Positions 13,241 to 24,886 are shown, numbered from the stretch's first letter. The stretch: DNA of 64,000 bases from Chrysaora quinquecirrha (GCA_014526335.1 JACTAT010000276.1:248001-312000), one strand, 5' to 3'. The notes: generated by a model not told the origin, from the letters alone. Numbers and translations: made by a program.

Positions 13241-14255
13241 TAAGTACTAAACAAGTAGTTTGACAAGATATAAGTATGTACACAGTATGGTTGGAGAATA
13301 TCTAGTTCTTAATCGGTGCTTGGAGGACTAACCAGTTTCCATGGTGTCAACAAGTACTAAACAAGTACTGCGACAAGATAAATCACAGAAACAGTAATGT
13401 TAAAGGAGCTCTATTCCTTAAGCAGTGTGGAGAAACTTAACCAGTTCACATGGTGCCAACAAGTACTAAACAAGTACTGTGACAAGATACAAGTACGTAA
13501 ACAGTACAGATCCAGGATATCTAGTACTTAACCCGTGCTTAGAAAACTAACCAGTTCTCTGGTGCCAACAAGTACTAAACAAGTACTGCGACGAGATACA
13601 AGTATAGAACTTAACCAGTTCTATGGTGCCAACAAGTACTAAACAAGTACTGTGACAATATACAAGTATGTAAACAGTACGGTTCGAGGATATCTAGTCC
13701 TTAACCTGTTCTTAGAGAACTTAACCAGTTCTCTGGTGCCAACAAGTACTAAACAAGTACTGTGACAATATACAAGTATGTAAACAGTACGGTTCGAGGA
13801 TATCTAGTCCTTAACCTGTGCTTAGAGAACTTAACCAGTTCTCTGGTGCCAACAAGTACTAAACAAGTACTGTGACAATATACAAGTATGCAAACAATAC
13901 GGTTCGAGGATATCTAGTCCTTAACCTGTGCTTAGAGAACTTAACCAGTTCTCTGGTGCCAACAAGTACCAAACAAGTACTGCGACGAGATACAAGTATG
14001 TAAACAGTACGGTACGAGGATATCTTGTCCTTAACCCGAGCTTAGAGAACTTAACCAGTTCACTGGAGCCAACAGGTACTAAACGAGTACTGCGACAATA
14101 TACAAGTATATAAACAGTATGGTTTGAGGATATCTAGTCCCAAAACGGTGCTTAGTGAACTTAACCAGTTCACGTGGTGCTGACAAGTACTAAACAAGAA
14201 CTGTAACAAGATATAAGGATGTAAACAATACGGATCGAGGATATCTAGTCCTTTC
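13241..14255. repeat. Diverged distal end of the 112-bp array
   Basis: Units lengthen, gain GGTTCGAGGATATCTAGTCC and lose similarity. Here the dyad loop is TAACC, as in the 79-bp family. Arms differ between units yet stay complementary, for example TAGAACT-TAACC-AGTTCTA at 13605-13623 and GTGAACT-TAACC-AGTTCAC at 14155-14173. Short open frames here track the repeat and are not genes. Confidence 0.82.
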
Positions 14256-15035
14256 TCATGGTGCCAACAAGAACAAAACAAGTAATGCTAGTGCCAAACC
14301 AGATCCCTATCCAAAATACAGTACTCAAAGAAATTTGTCTGTTGAGTAACGAAGTAATGATGCAACCAGTGCTTGTCAGTAATAAAAACTTTTTGACCAT
14401 AGCAAATCTAAATGACCACTTCCCTGTCATAGTCATACTAACAGGATAAACAAAAATTCAAGATTTAGTGGCCAAACAATATTAATACGCAAAGCCGCAT
14501 GTTGCTAATTTGTTTTTTTTTTTTTTTTTTTGTTGCTTGTTGAATTTGTGTCTAAAGCCCTGCCTCGAGGAAGATGCTTCAGCAGGTTATTTTAAAACCC
14601 TAATTTTGCCCTATCAAGACATTGAGAATTAATTCCAAAAATGGTACCTACGCAATTGTGGTGTACATCATGCGCATGTACCTGAAACTCAGGGCATGAA
14701 CCCAACCAATGAAGGTTACAGGCAATAACTCGGAGGGACCTTAATTCGTATGTAGCTACACTCTTTGATGTTTGAAACTTTAGAAAACTAACAAGCTCAT
14801 GTAACAAGCAGCTTGAAACTTGCCACAGCCATTTATTGAGTATCAAATATCTAAGCCCCTCTAGCATGCTTCTTCGACAAGAAAAACAAAAAGGTAAGAT
14901 CTCACCAATTATCAATACGGCGAAACAAGGGCGCCAGTGGGATCATAACCACATTTTAGGCCCAAGAGGCGCTGGCGACGCAAGAAGAACATTCCAATTC
15001 CAGCTCTGAAGAACAGCAACTTGAGGAACCATTGT
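14256..15035. other. Unassigned spacer left of the transposon
   Basis: Unique sequence with a T run at about 14512-14531. A minus-strand open frame of 107 codons (14592-14915) has no recognisable domain and no supporting signal. No gene can be supported. Confidence 0.5.
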
Positions 15036-15390
15036 TACTCTAGGGGCTGGCTCTCCTTGAGTATGCATTGTCATGTACCCTAAATTTCTGTTCATATTAT
15101 GTTTTATGATGGTATAAGGGCTCAGAAAAGCTTTGGCACATTATTCACTTCCGGTGCAAAAGGCGTTGTATTAACACTTTTTCCGATAACGAAAGAAATG
15201 CATCCTCTGCGGAGGAGCTACTGCTTTAGAAGCTTTTTTCACTGGTAGAAACACGGATAGCCGAATTATTATATATGTCATGAATGTTACTGGGGTTGTT
15301 TAGGGTTAAAAGAGAAAATCAAATGATCACGTGATTCAAAATGACGCCAATTTCCATATTTGGAAAAATTCCCTTATAGTCATAGGCAAG
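15036..15390 (+). repeat. Left terminal inverted repeat of the Academ-like element
   Basis: Matches the reverse complement of 20609-20963 over its full 355 bp with scattered single-base differences, for example CATTGTCATG against CATTGCCATG. It holds a perfect CACGTG within ATCACGTGATT near the inner end. Confidence 0.92.
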
Positions 15391-15626
15391 ATGAACTGTT
15401 CATGTTTTTTGGCAGAATAAAGTTTCATTCACCAGCCAAGGCAGGTTTGCTGACGCTGGTTTTTTATGACAAATGTTTGGAGGATTATATTTTCCTTATT
15501 TAGAAAGTTACCTTCCTCTTCCGGTCATGAGCAACACGTGTGTTAGACACAGCTCACTCTGACCACTTTCAAATGTGGCTGATAAACTTTTTGAGATTTA
15601 AATACATCGCAAATACATATCTGAAG

Positions 15627-15887
15627 GTGAGTAACTACGGTTGCTTTAGCCTATTTTATCACTTTCACATATATCGAGGACTCTACTTAATTTTGCCGAA
15701 GTCACCGTGAAATGTGAAACTAGAAATTGATCATTTGTGGTGTTAGGCTCTTCTGTTTAATTGTGGCATCAGTATTGACTGAAATATCAAAGTTCTATGA
15801 TTATTTTTTTTGATCAGTTAAATCATCTAAACCCGAATTTCACAATGTGAAACTGCATGCAAACCCTAACCGTTATTTTATTTTCAG
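15627..15887 (+). other. Probable 5'-UTR intron of the transposase gene
   Basis: A strong donor (CTGAAG then GTGAGT) at 15626/15627 is followed, after an AT-rich stretch, by an acceptor TTATTTTATTTTCAG ending at 15887. The first ATG of the long frame lies ten bases downstream at 15897. The arrangement fits a 261-bp intron in the leader; it is inferred from splice signals only. Confidence 0.55.
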
Positions 15888-15896
15888 ATATGAAAT

Positions 15897-18800
15897 ATGA
15901 GTATAAACAGAGTCGATGTGAGTGCTTCAGCACTGCCCTTATTAGATGATAAAGAGAAACCTTTTTCTATAAATGAGTGTATAATATGCCAAAAGGAAAA
16001 GAAAAAAGAGAAGCTAACTGGGACAGAAAATGGGAGGAGAAATTTGTCTTTGTCAGCAGCAAAATTAAAAGATGAGATCTTTAAAGAAATAGAAAAACAT
16101 GATGTAACTGAAATAGTCTATCACACAACATGCTACAAAGCTTATGTGCTAAAAGGGTCACGCATCAAAGATGTGGGTGTTGAAGAAAGTGAGGAAGAAA
16201 CTACATCTCAAAACAGCGAGAGTCGTCCGCCCCGCTCAAAAAGGTCTAGGCTGGATGTCGCTGCTGAGGCCGTGTGCATTATATGTAATCAGCCTCGTAA
16301 TAAAGGTCAACGAAAGTTATTTCGAATTTGCGAAGAAAAGCGTGCTAAAACCTTCCTAGCAGCATCAAGATTCAACTTAGATTCAGTTTTTGCGCGTACG
16401 TCAACCTTAGAAGATGTCAATAGCTTATTTGCCGCAGACTTGATGTGTCATAAGTTGTGCATCAATAAATATCTTGTGCAATATCAACGTGATATTGATG
16501 AATTGAATGTGATGGAGCAAGAGATAACTGATGAAATAGGCGCAGCCTTTGAAAAAATGGTTGCCAGTCTCGAGGTTGAGACGAAAGGGTATGCTGTTTC
16601 AGACTGTCGTGATATCTTGAACAGCAGTCTTCAGGAAGATTCACATGTTGACAATCGAAAAGTCAAGCAAATGCTAATTAATAAATTTGGTGATACAATA
16701 TGCTTTACGTATCCAAGAGATCGGTCAAAGTCGCAATTTTTTCTCCTGTAATCTGCGTTCAGCAGACATTGCGGAATCACTAAGAAATGTTAATGTTGTC
16801 AAAGAGTGCGCACAGAAACTAAAAGCTGAGTGCAAGAATTACGACTTTGACTTAGATAACAAATTATGTGATGGGAATGATTTGGATGCAAGTATTAGCA
16901 ATTTTACAATGCAACGACCAGAATGCTGGGAGGTATTTTTCAATGCATTTTTTGACAGTCGAAAAAATTCCACAAATTTAAAAAGAAAGTGCGACAATAT
17001 ATTTCAACAAATCTTCTACATGCTTCATAATGGAAGTCATAAAACACCTATGCATGTTGGGATCGCCCAAACAATTCATGACACATGTCGCTCAAAGCAA
17101 CTAATACAGATCTTTAATAGAATGGGACTTTGTATAAGTTATGAGGAGCTTGAACGACAAGACTCATCCTTTGTCGAACGAACTATATCAAGAGCTGGAG
17201 AGCACAGAGTTCCGATGAATCCTACAATACTCCCTGGCAATCTTGTCCAAGCAGCAATGGATAACTTCGACCACGAAGAAAATACTGCATCAGGGATTGG
17301 AGGGAGCCACGATACTGTAATGGTTATCTTTCAAAACTTGCCAAAAGCCAAGGAGATGAAAATTAATTTTGAAAACAAAGACTTTGAAGCATCAAAAGGA
17401 AAGGCTAGAAAAGCTCTAGATAGTGTAATAAGATGTCAGAAAATTTTACCGTTTACGAATGAAAAAAAAAGGGGGGAGATAGCTAGTGATTATAGAATAG
17501 CACAAGATATTGACTTCCGCATCACAGAGAAGTCTTCATTAAGAAATTTTACGACATGGGTGACATCGCGGTACGTGAATAGCCCATGCACTCAAGATGA
17601 AGAGGCAGTGATAAAGCCATCCATTCCCTCTTGGAGAGCAGCAAATAGTGTGCTTCTGGAGGATAAAAAGCCAATTACAAGGATTTCATTTGTTCCAATT
17701 CTTCCATACAGTGCAACACAGTACGATACAGTGTACACATGTATGAAGAATTTTCAAGATGTTCTGAAGCAAACTGGTAATATCAGGGGACCCCTATGGT
17801 GCGATGAAGCAGTCTACCGAGTAGCAAGAGAAATCCAGCTTTTGCGTCCCGAAGAGTTTCAGAACATTTTTTTGGGACTCGGTGGTTTTCATACGGAAAA
17901 AGTTCTTGCTGCTTGTGTCGGAAAATTCTTGGAAGACAGTGGAATCGAGAATGTATTCATCGAAAACGAGGTCTTTGGGTCAGTTTCTGTTAGAAGTGCA
18001 TTGAATGGAGGGCATTATGCACGAGCCACAAGGGGCTATGCTATTTTGGAGGAGGCAATGCATCGACTTCGATTAATGCAATTTGTTGGTTTTGTTGGCA
18101 AGGAAAAGTTTTCAGACATGTTTGCTGAAGTGGCTAAGCTTCAAAAGTTATTCGAAAAGCCGGAAGAAAATCGGTATACGATTCGTAATCAGTGGGAGGC
18201 CTGCAAAGAGTTAATAGATATTTTTAACCAAGAGCTGACCAAATTTAGTGATGAGGCAAGCGAAAAAAGTCAGCTCTTCAAGTACTGGAATATTTTTCTG
18301 TGCAAGATAATTCCTGTGCTACGAGATTTGACCACCTCTTTCAGAGAAGGTAATTGGGCACTACACCTGTCAGCCTTCAGGAGAGCTTTACCACTTTTCT
18401 TTGCTTTTAATCGAATAAACTACAGCAGATGGGGCTCGGTGTATTTTGAAGACTGTCTTCATCTACAAGAGAATTTCCCAATGCTTTATTCAGAGTTTCA
18501 GCAAGGTAACTTTGTTGCTAAACATACCAACCGTCAAGGGAGCAGCGTGCCAATGGATCAGGCGTTGGAAAAGGCTTACAACAAGCCTGCAAAGGGCCAG
18601 GGAGGTGTTATTGGGTTCTCTCGAAGGAAAGAAGCAGTTGCTCAGTGGAGCTTAATTAAACACGAGAAAGCGGACATTTCAAGATTCTTGCGAGAATTGT
18701 GTCGTGTTGATAATGAGGATGAGTATTCCTTACATCATGAGTTTGGTAAGACGACAACGTATGAAAATGAGAGATGCATCCAAAAGATGTGTGCGTACAT

Positions 18801-20510
18801 TCTCGAAAGAAATAATCCTTTCGACGTGGAAGCCGAAACAAAATTGCTGAACATTGTCACTGGGAAACACATGGACAAGGAAAAAGCCACATATCTGTTA
18901 AACTGCATTGAAATTGGCGAGAAGTCATACCAAGAATTCAAAACCACGCGAATGAAAGAAAAATCAAAGAAGCTTTTCGATAAAATAAGTAAAAACAATA
19001 CTGGAAGTAAGGGTAGAAGTCAGGTAAAAAAGATTGATGTTCAGAGAGAAACTATAGATGCTATGAAGTATATAGAAATTGCAAGGTGCAGGAATTATGA
19101 CATCCACAAGCTGCTGGAGTTTGAACTCACAACTGCTCCTCTCTATCTAACAAAAGACGGGTTTTTTAGAAAAACCTCTAAGTCTGAGCTTCAGCGTGAG
19201 CTTGAAAAGTATCTGAAGGAACCAGCGCCAACAGAACCTCCATTAGAAGGGAATAAAGACCTCACTCTAGTGGTCATCGACTTCATGGCGTATGCTAGAA
19301 GGGCTGCTGTAAAGCAACTGAAATTAAAAACGTTTGGAGATTTCGCAGAAAACCTTTTGCGTACGTTCCTGCATATCTCAAGAAACTGTGGAAGAATTGA
19401 CATAATTTTTGACTTGTACCTACAACAGTCAATAAAGTCATATGAGCGATTCAGGAGAGGCAAGTGTGACCCGATTGAAGTAACGGTGAATCAAAGTGAG
19501 ACTCCGCTTCCGGTGGAAATGGAAAGGTTTTGGGCCTCTCAGGACAACAAAACGAAGCTGCAACAATTCTTTATTAAGTGGATGCTGGAAAATTATCATG
19601 GAACCAAACCTATATATTTGGGTGGTTCACATGTTGATGACATGTCAAAATGCGTGCGCTGCGCGCATGGATCCGCACAGGATATACCTTCCCTTTATAG
19701 TGACCTTGAAGAGGCGGATGACAGAATCATGTTTCATGCGAACCATGCAGTAACAATTGAGTCATTTGAGAAACTGATCGTAGCATCAGCTGATACAGAT
19801 GTGTTTGTATGCGCTTTGTATCACTTCAGAAACTGGGTTCGCTTCCAGCTACGCGAGTTGTGGGTTTTAAGTGGACAAGGTAAATCTTCGAGGGCAGTGC
19901 CCCTGCATGATCTTGTAAAAGAAATTTCAGGTGAACTGGTAGATGTATTACCTGCTCTCCATGCATTGAGCGGATGTGACACTACCAGCAAGGTAGGAAC
20001 AAAACACTCCTCATTACAAGCTGCTGCAAATGGTGGGCACGAGCAGCTGGCCATGTTTGGAAAAGTTGATTTGACAGAGGAAATGATGGAAAAGGCAGAA
20101 ATGTTCTTAATAAAATGCATTAATAAAAGCTGCATAATATCCAGCAATTCAATAAACTGCGATTTCATCAGTACCATAGTAATGGGTTCAAACTTGATTT
20201 CGAAAAATTAGCTCCTACATCCAATACCATCCGACTCCATATACAAAGAGCTTTTCTTCAATGCTATATCTGGATAAACGCGACACAGGGAAGTGTCAAC
20301 ATCGACCCTCTGAAATATGGATATATTTATGATGAAGAAACTTTGTCACCGTTGTTTAATGATTGTTCAATGCTTCCAGAAGATTTCCTGTTACCTTGCA
20401 CTTGTGTGAAATGTGCAAAGGCAACCGTATGTTTATGCAGAAGAAAGGGAATACCTTGTTGTCAGTTTTGCAAGTGCAATGCGAGCTCTGAGTGTAGAAA
20501 CACACGATAA
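15897..20510 (+). pseudogene. Academ-type transposase (XPG-like nuclease), two frameshifts
   Basis: Reconstructed as three consecutive frames. Segment 1 (15897 to about 16740) begins at ATG and has two similar zinc-finger-like motifs, CxxC...HxxC, at C28/C31/H76/C79 and C127/C130/H185/C188, separated by an acidic and basic linker. Segment 2 (to about 20130) is the long central part and ends in the nuclease. Counting from 16687, the expected acidic residues of XPG/FEN1 nucleases are present: D865 (VIDFMAY), D909 (IIFD, followed by a K/R-rich stretch), E1008-E1009 and D1011-D1012 (EEADDR), D1036 and D1038 (ADTD), D1098 (SGCDTTS). Segment 3 (about 20135-20510) carries a short tail with ten cysteines, including CTCVKC, CLC, CC and CKC, comparable with the Cys8 finger of Academ-1. 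The frame changes at a six-T run (16737-16742; five Ts would keep the frame) and again near 20125-20150. The element may be recently dead, or these may be assembly errors. Domain assignment is by motif reading. Confidence 0.82.
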
Positions 20511-20514
20511 TAAA
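20509..20514 (+). promoter_or_regulatory. Polyadenylation signal AATAAA
   Basis: AATAAA overlaps the stop codon of the last transposase segment and is the first such hexamer after it. It supports the reading that the coding region ends at 20510. Confidence 0.55.
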
Positions 20515-20608
20515 ACAGTTTTTATTTCAATTCAACTACCGTATGTCTTTTAATATCTCAAATATGACAAACAAACCTGATGAAAAACAATAGAGAGACA
20601 TTTTTTTG

Positions 20609-20963
20609 CTTGCCTATTACTACAAGGGAATTTTTCCAAATATGGAAATTGGCGTCATTTTGAATCACGTGATCATTTGATTTTCTCTTTTAACCCTAAA
20701 CAACCCCAGTAACATTCATGACATATATAATAATTCGGCTATCCGTGTTTCTACCACTGAAAAAAGCTTCTTAAGCAGTAGCTCCTCCGCAGAGGATGCA
20801 TTTCTTTCGTTATCGGAAAAAGTGTTAATACAACGCCTTTTGCACCGGAAGTGAATAATGTGCCAAAGCTTTTCTGAGCCCTTATACCATCATAAAACAT
20901 AATATGAACAGAAATTTAGGGTACATGGCAATGCATACTCAAGGAGAGCCAGCCCCTAGAGTA
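20609..20963 (-). repeat. Right terminal inverted repeat of the Academ-like element
   Basis: Inverted partner of 15036-15390, ending CCAGCCCCTAGAGTA. Similarity begins exactly at CTTGCCTAT (20609) and runs to 20963, then stops at the minisatellite. Confidence 0.92.
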
Positions 20964-20974
20964 TTGCTTGTTGT

Positions 20975-21880
20975 AGTGGGGCTTTTTGCGTACTGTCGTG
21001 GATAAGCTCTACTGTGGTGGGTTATTATGCGTACTGTGGCGGGTTATTATGCTTGTTGTGGTGGGGATTTTTGCGTACTGTGGTGGATAAGCACTACTGT
21101 GGTGGGTTATTATGCTTGATGTGGTGGGTTATTATGCTTGTTGTGGAGGGGTTTTTTGCGTACTGTGGCGGATAAGCATAACTACTGTGGTGGGTTTTTT
21201 GGGTTTTTTGGTGGGTTTTTTGCGTGATGTGGCGGATAACTACTGTGGTGGGTTATTATGCTTGTTGTGGCGGGTTTTTTTGCGTACTGTGGTGGATAAG
21301 CACTACTGTGGTGGGTTATTATGCTTGATGCGGTGACATTCTTTTGCTGTCTGTGGTCTGTCATAATAACCCACCACAGTAGTGCTTATCCACCACAGTA
21401 CGCAAAAAACCCCACCACAACAAGCATAATAACCCACCACATCAAGCATAATAACCCACCACAGTAGTGCTTATCCACCACAGTACGCAAAAAACCCACC
21501 ACAACAAGCATAATAACCCACCACAGTACGCATAATAACCCACCACAGTAGAGCTTATCCACCACAGTACACAAAAAAACCCACCACAACAAGCATAATA
21601 ACCCACCACAGTACGCATAATAACCCACCACAGTAGAGCTTATCCACCACAGTACGCAAAAAACCCCACCACATCAAGCATAATAACCCACCACAGTACG
21701 CATAATAACCCACCACAGTAGAGCTTATCCACCACAGTACGCAAAAAACCCCACCACAACAAGCATAATAACCCACCACAGTACGCATAATAACCCACCA
21801 CAGTACGCATAATAACCCACCACAGTATGCAAAATACACCACCACAGTAGTGCGTATCCACCACAGTAGTGCGTATAGAT
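20975..21880. repeat. Inverted (head-to-head) minisatellite
   Basis: The left half (to about 21340) repeats GTGGTGGGTTATTATGCTTG, GTGGGGTTTTTTGCGTACTG and GTGGTGGATAAGC on the plus strand. From about 21361 the same words appear as their reverse complements (CATAATAACCCACCAC, GCTTATCCACCACAG) to about 21870. The switch lies around 21341-21360, so the array forms a very large imperfect palindrome. The open frames in it (for example 74-96 codons) are made of the repeat and are not genes. Confidence 0.9.
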
Positions 21881-23720
21881 TCGCTAGCGTGTTTCTCTAT
21901 CCGACGAACTCTTCACATGTATTGATATACAATGGACTACCATCTCCATTACTTGATGAGATCATTTCCAAATGCAGTAAACATTCTTAAATATATGCAA
22001 TATTTGAACAAATCTTCGTGAGACTATATATATATATAGATCATGCATGTGATATATCCGATGAACTCTTCACATACGACTGTATTGATATGCCGTGCAC
22101 TTCCATCTGCATTATTCAATGAGGTGATCTCCCAATGTAACTTGTCAACATTCTCCAATTTTGCAATATTTGAACAATTCTTTGTGTATAATTGCCATAT
22201 TGATAGATAATACACTTCAATCTGCGTTATGTGAGATATTTTCCAACTTTAGATCAACTTTTTCAACCACTTGCTTATCTTATGAATTCTTCACATATGA
22301 CTGTATTGATATACCGTGCACTTCCATCTCCATTTTTTAAATGAGATGATCTCCAAATGTAATCAGCATTCTCAAATATATGCAATATTTGAACAATTCT
22401 TCTTGTATAGATTGTTGATATAGCATGCGCTTGAATCTGCCTTATATCCAATTTTCTCCAACTTAGATATCCCTTTTGAAACATATGATATCTAATGAAC
22501 TCTTCATGGATGACTTTATTGATACACCTTGTACTTCCATCTTCATTATTCAATGTTATCATCTCCAAATATGGTCAACATTCCGAAATATAAGCAATAT
22601 TTCAACAATTCTTCGTGTATGGCTATATTGATACATCATCCACTTCAATATATGTTATGTGAGATATTTTCCAACTTTAGATTAACTTTTTCAATTACCT
22701 GTTATATCATATGTACTCTTCACATATGACTGTATTGATATACCATGCACTATAATATCCATTAGTCAAGGAGATCATCTCTAACTGTGGTCAACGTTCG
22801 CAGATATATAAAAATTTTGAACAAATCTTCGTGTATGGCTATATTGATATATCTCCAACTTTGATAAAAATTTTGAAACATATGCCATATCCGATGAACT
22901 CTTCACATATAACTTTATTGATATACCGTGCACTTCCATCACCATTAAGTTTTTAATCAGATCATGTCCGGAGGTAATCGCCATTTCCAAATATTTGCAG
23001 TATCTTGCACGTCCTTGCTTATGTTTCAAATGATACACCACGCACTACCATTATTATTGTCCATTGTTCAAGTTCTTCAACAATTTTCTTCGTGCTTTGA
23101 TCCTGTTTTAATTTTCCTGAATGATCTACATGAGGTTTGTCGTCCTTCTTAAATTAATGTGCCCGTTAAACTGATTGTGACGTCAATATAATTATTTTCT
23201 TAACACTTTACAGAGGAACATTTTTGTTCTCCATTTTTGGTTTTTTTGTGTTGCGTATTATTATTTGCACTCTTCTTTTTCACAATTTTGCCGCTTTTGT
23301 AATTGATGCCGGTTAAATTGCTTATGACGTCATCTTATTGGGGTTTAACACGTCATGAAGGAAAAGTGAGTTTCGGTTAATTTGCTTTGCATATGATGGT
23401 TCTTAAATCTCAGTCTCCCTGTGCTAAAGTTCTTAAAAATAATAATAAGCAACACTGGAAAACCAAATATGAAGAACGAAAATTTTCCTGTATGAGGTGT
23501 TAAACAATAATTACATTGACATCACAATCAGTTTAACCGGCATTAATTAAAAAAAGACAACAAAATTCATGTAGATCATTCAGGAGAATTATAACAGGAT
23601 TAAAGCACGAAGAAAATTGTAGAAGAACTTGAACAATGGACAATGAAGATTGTAGTGCATGATATATAATTTCAAACGTAAGCAGGGACGTGTAAGTTAG
23701 TGCAAATATCATTATATATC
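21881..23720. repeat. Second domain of the 162-bp satellite with a terminal foldback
   Basis: The same phrases as at 1-7.4 kb recur. About 22997-23272 carries the conserved block with TGACGTCA, and 23433-23698 carries the same block in reverse orientation; a 160-bp spacer between them holds a third, shorter motif copy (GATGCCGGTTAAATTG). The pair could fold into a hairpin with arms of roughly 270 bp. No gene seen. Confidence 0.78.
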
Positions 23721-23731
23721 TACCATATGAT

Positions 23732-24878
23732 CAGTGGCGTAGCCAGGGTCTCAACATTGGGGGGGCAAACGAATAAAAAATATGGGGGTCCGGGGGCTTG
23801 CCCCCGGAAAATTTTTTGAGACCATGCCCTCCTACAAGTCGTAAAATGGCCCATTAGAAAAAAGATTTGACGAGCTTTCAAGCGGAGAAAATATGCTGGA
23901 TAATTCTTGCTTTTCACTATAATGACAACAGAACTACAATCTTCGTGCAGCGCCTATTGTTATGCCAGGGGAAATTGTTATTAGACCACTGAAATTCACG
24001 AAAGCTAACAAAATCTTGTTGTAAACACAAAATTTGTTACAAAGCGTTTTTAAGTATGAAAACATGGAAATGAAAGTTTCAAATTAATTAATGGGAGAGA
24101 CACAAAACTAGAGGGGTCCGGGGGTATGCTCCCCCGGAAAAATTTTCATTTTTTACCTGTAGAATGGCATCATCGAGTGCATAATTTTTTCACTTGCCGA
24201 GTGTGTTCCTACTGGATATCCGAAGACATCTCACCTCACTTGTTTGTTGGAAACACTTGCTTTCTTGTTGATGTAGAACGTTCCAGCCAAGAATACTGAT
24301 TATACGAAGCTGTGAAAATTTTCATTCTACGTTTATCTACTAGAAACATGCACAGTGTTGTCTGATCTTTCGTTTACTTTACTAATTTTCTCGTGTTTTT
24401 GCCTTTTCGTTCTATTTCGTTTTATTTCGACAACGAGAGAAAGGAGATTTTACGTTTTTACTTTTCACCACAGAAACAATACGGAAGAGAGAGAGGTCTT
24501 TTGAATAAACTTTGAATCTGCCCGACGGGACCGTAAAAACACAAGAAAGGTCCGCACCTTCAGAACCCTTCACACATCGAGACCTATTGCAACAGAATGG
24601 GCGTGTGGGTTGAACAATAGTAAACACGTGGCATAAATTGCCGTATAAAATATAGTACATAGTAGAACACTTTCCAGGAACCGAGCAGGTTGATCGGGTT
24701 GGATGATATCTCTACTCTTTTGCGACATTGAAAAATATTTATTGCGCAACGGTTGTTAGAATTTCCCTTACCTCCCCCCCCACTGATTTTATTGCAGAAA
24801 TAGACTTTTCTAAAACACCAACTTTTCAACTATTGGGGGGGCGACCGCCCCCCCTTGCCCCCCTTGGCTACGCTACTG
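23732..24878. mobile_element. Non-autonomous hAT-type element, 1147 bp
   Basis: The ends read CAGTGGCGTAGCCAGGG and, in reverse complement, CAGTAGCGTAGCCAAGG. A perfect 8-bp direct repeat CATATGAT flanks it at 23724-23731 and 24879-24886. CAG-starting inverted ends plus an 8-bp target duplication are the signature of hAT transposons. Inside, GGGGTCCGGGGG with CCCCCGGAAAA occurs twice (about 23785 and 24115). No transposase frame remains. Confidence 0.88.
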
Positions 24879-24886
24879 CATATGAT

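Larger units (their letters stand above)
15036..20963 (+). mobile_element. Academ-like DNA transposon, 5.9 kb, with 355-bp TIRs
   Basis: Two inverted repeats of 355 bp (15036-15390 and 20609-20963) bracket a single plus-strand gene for an XPG-like nuclease protein. Coding content (an XPG/FEN1 nuclease signature with a C-terminal Cys-rich finger) matches the Academ superfamily as described by Kapitonov and Jurka. The ends read TACTCTAGGGGCTGG inward on both sides. Academ elements usually make 3-4 bp target duplications. The only 4-bp match abutting the ends is CTAG, which would place the true ends 8 bp further inside, but it is itself part of the symmetric end and so is not proof. The right flank is a minisatellite that the left flank lacks, so the insertion site may have rearranged. 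Only a few mismatches separate the TIRs, suggesting fairly recent mobility. Confidence 0.85.

Noticed and set aside
14592..14915. 107-codon frame on the minus strand as a gene
   Set aside because: No domain, no supporting signals, unique spacer DNA.
16687..16740. Independent start of a second transposon gene at 16687
   Set aside because: That point is TTG, not ATG, and the protein continues naturally from the upstream frame through the T run.
20975..21880. Frames with repeated CGGLLC...YYACCGG motifs
   Set aside because: Encoded by the minisatellite on both strands and both arms; no start context or domain.
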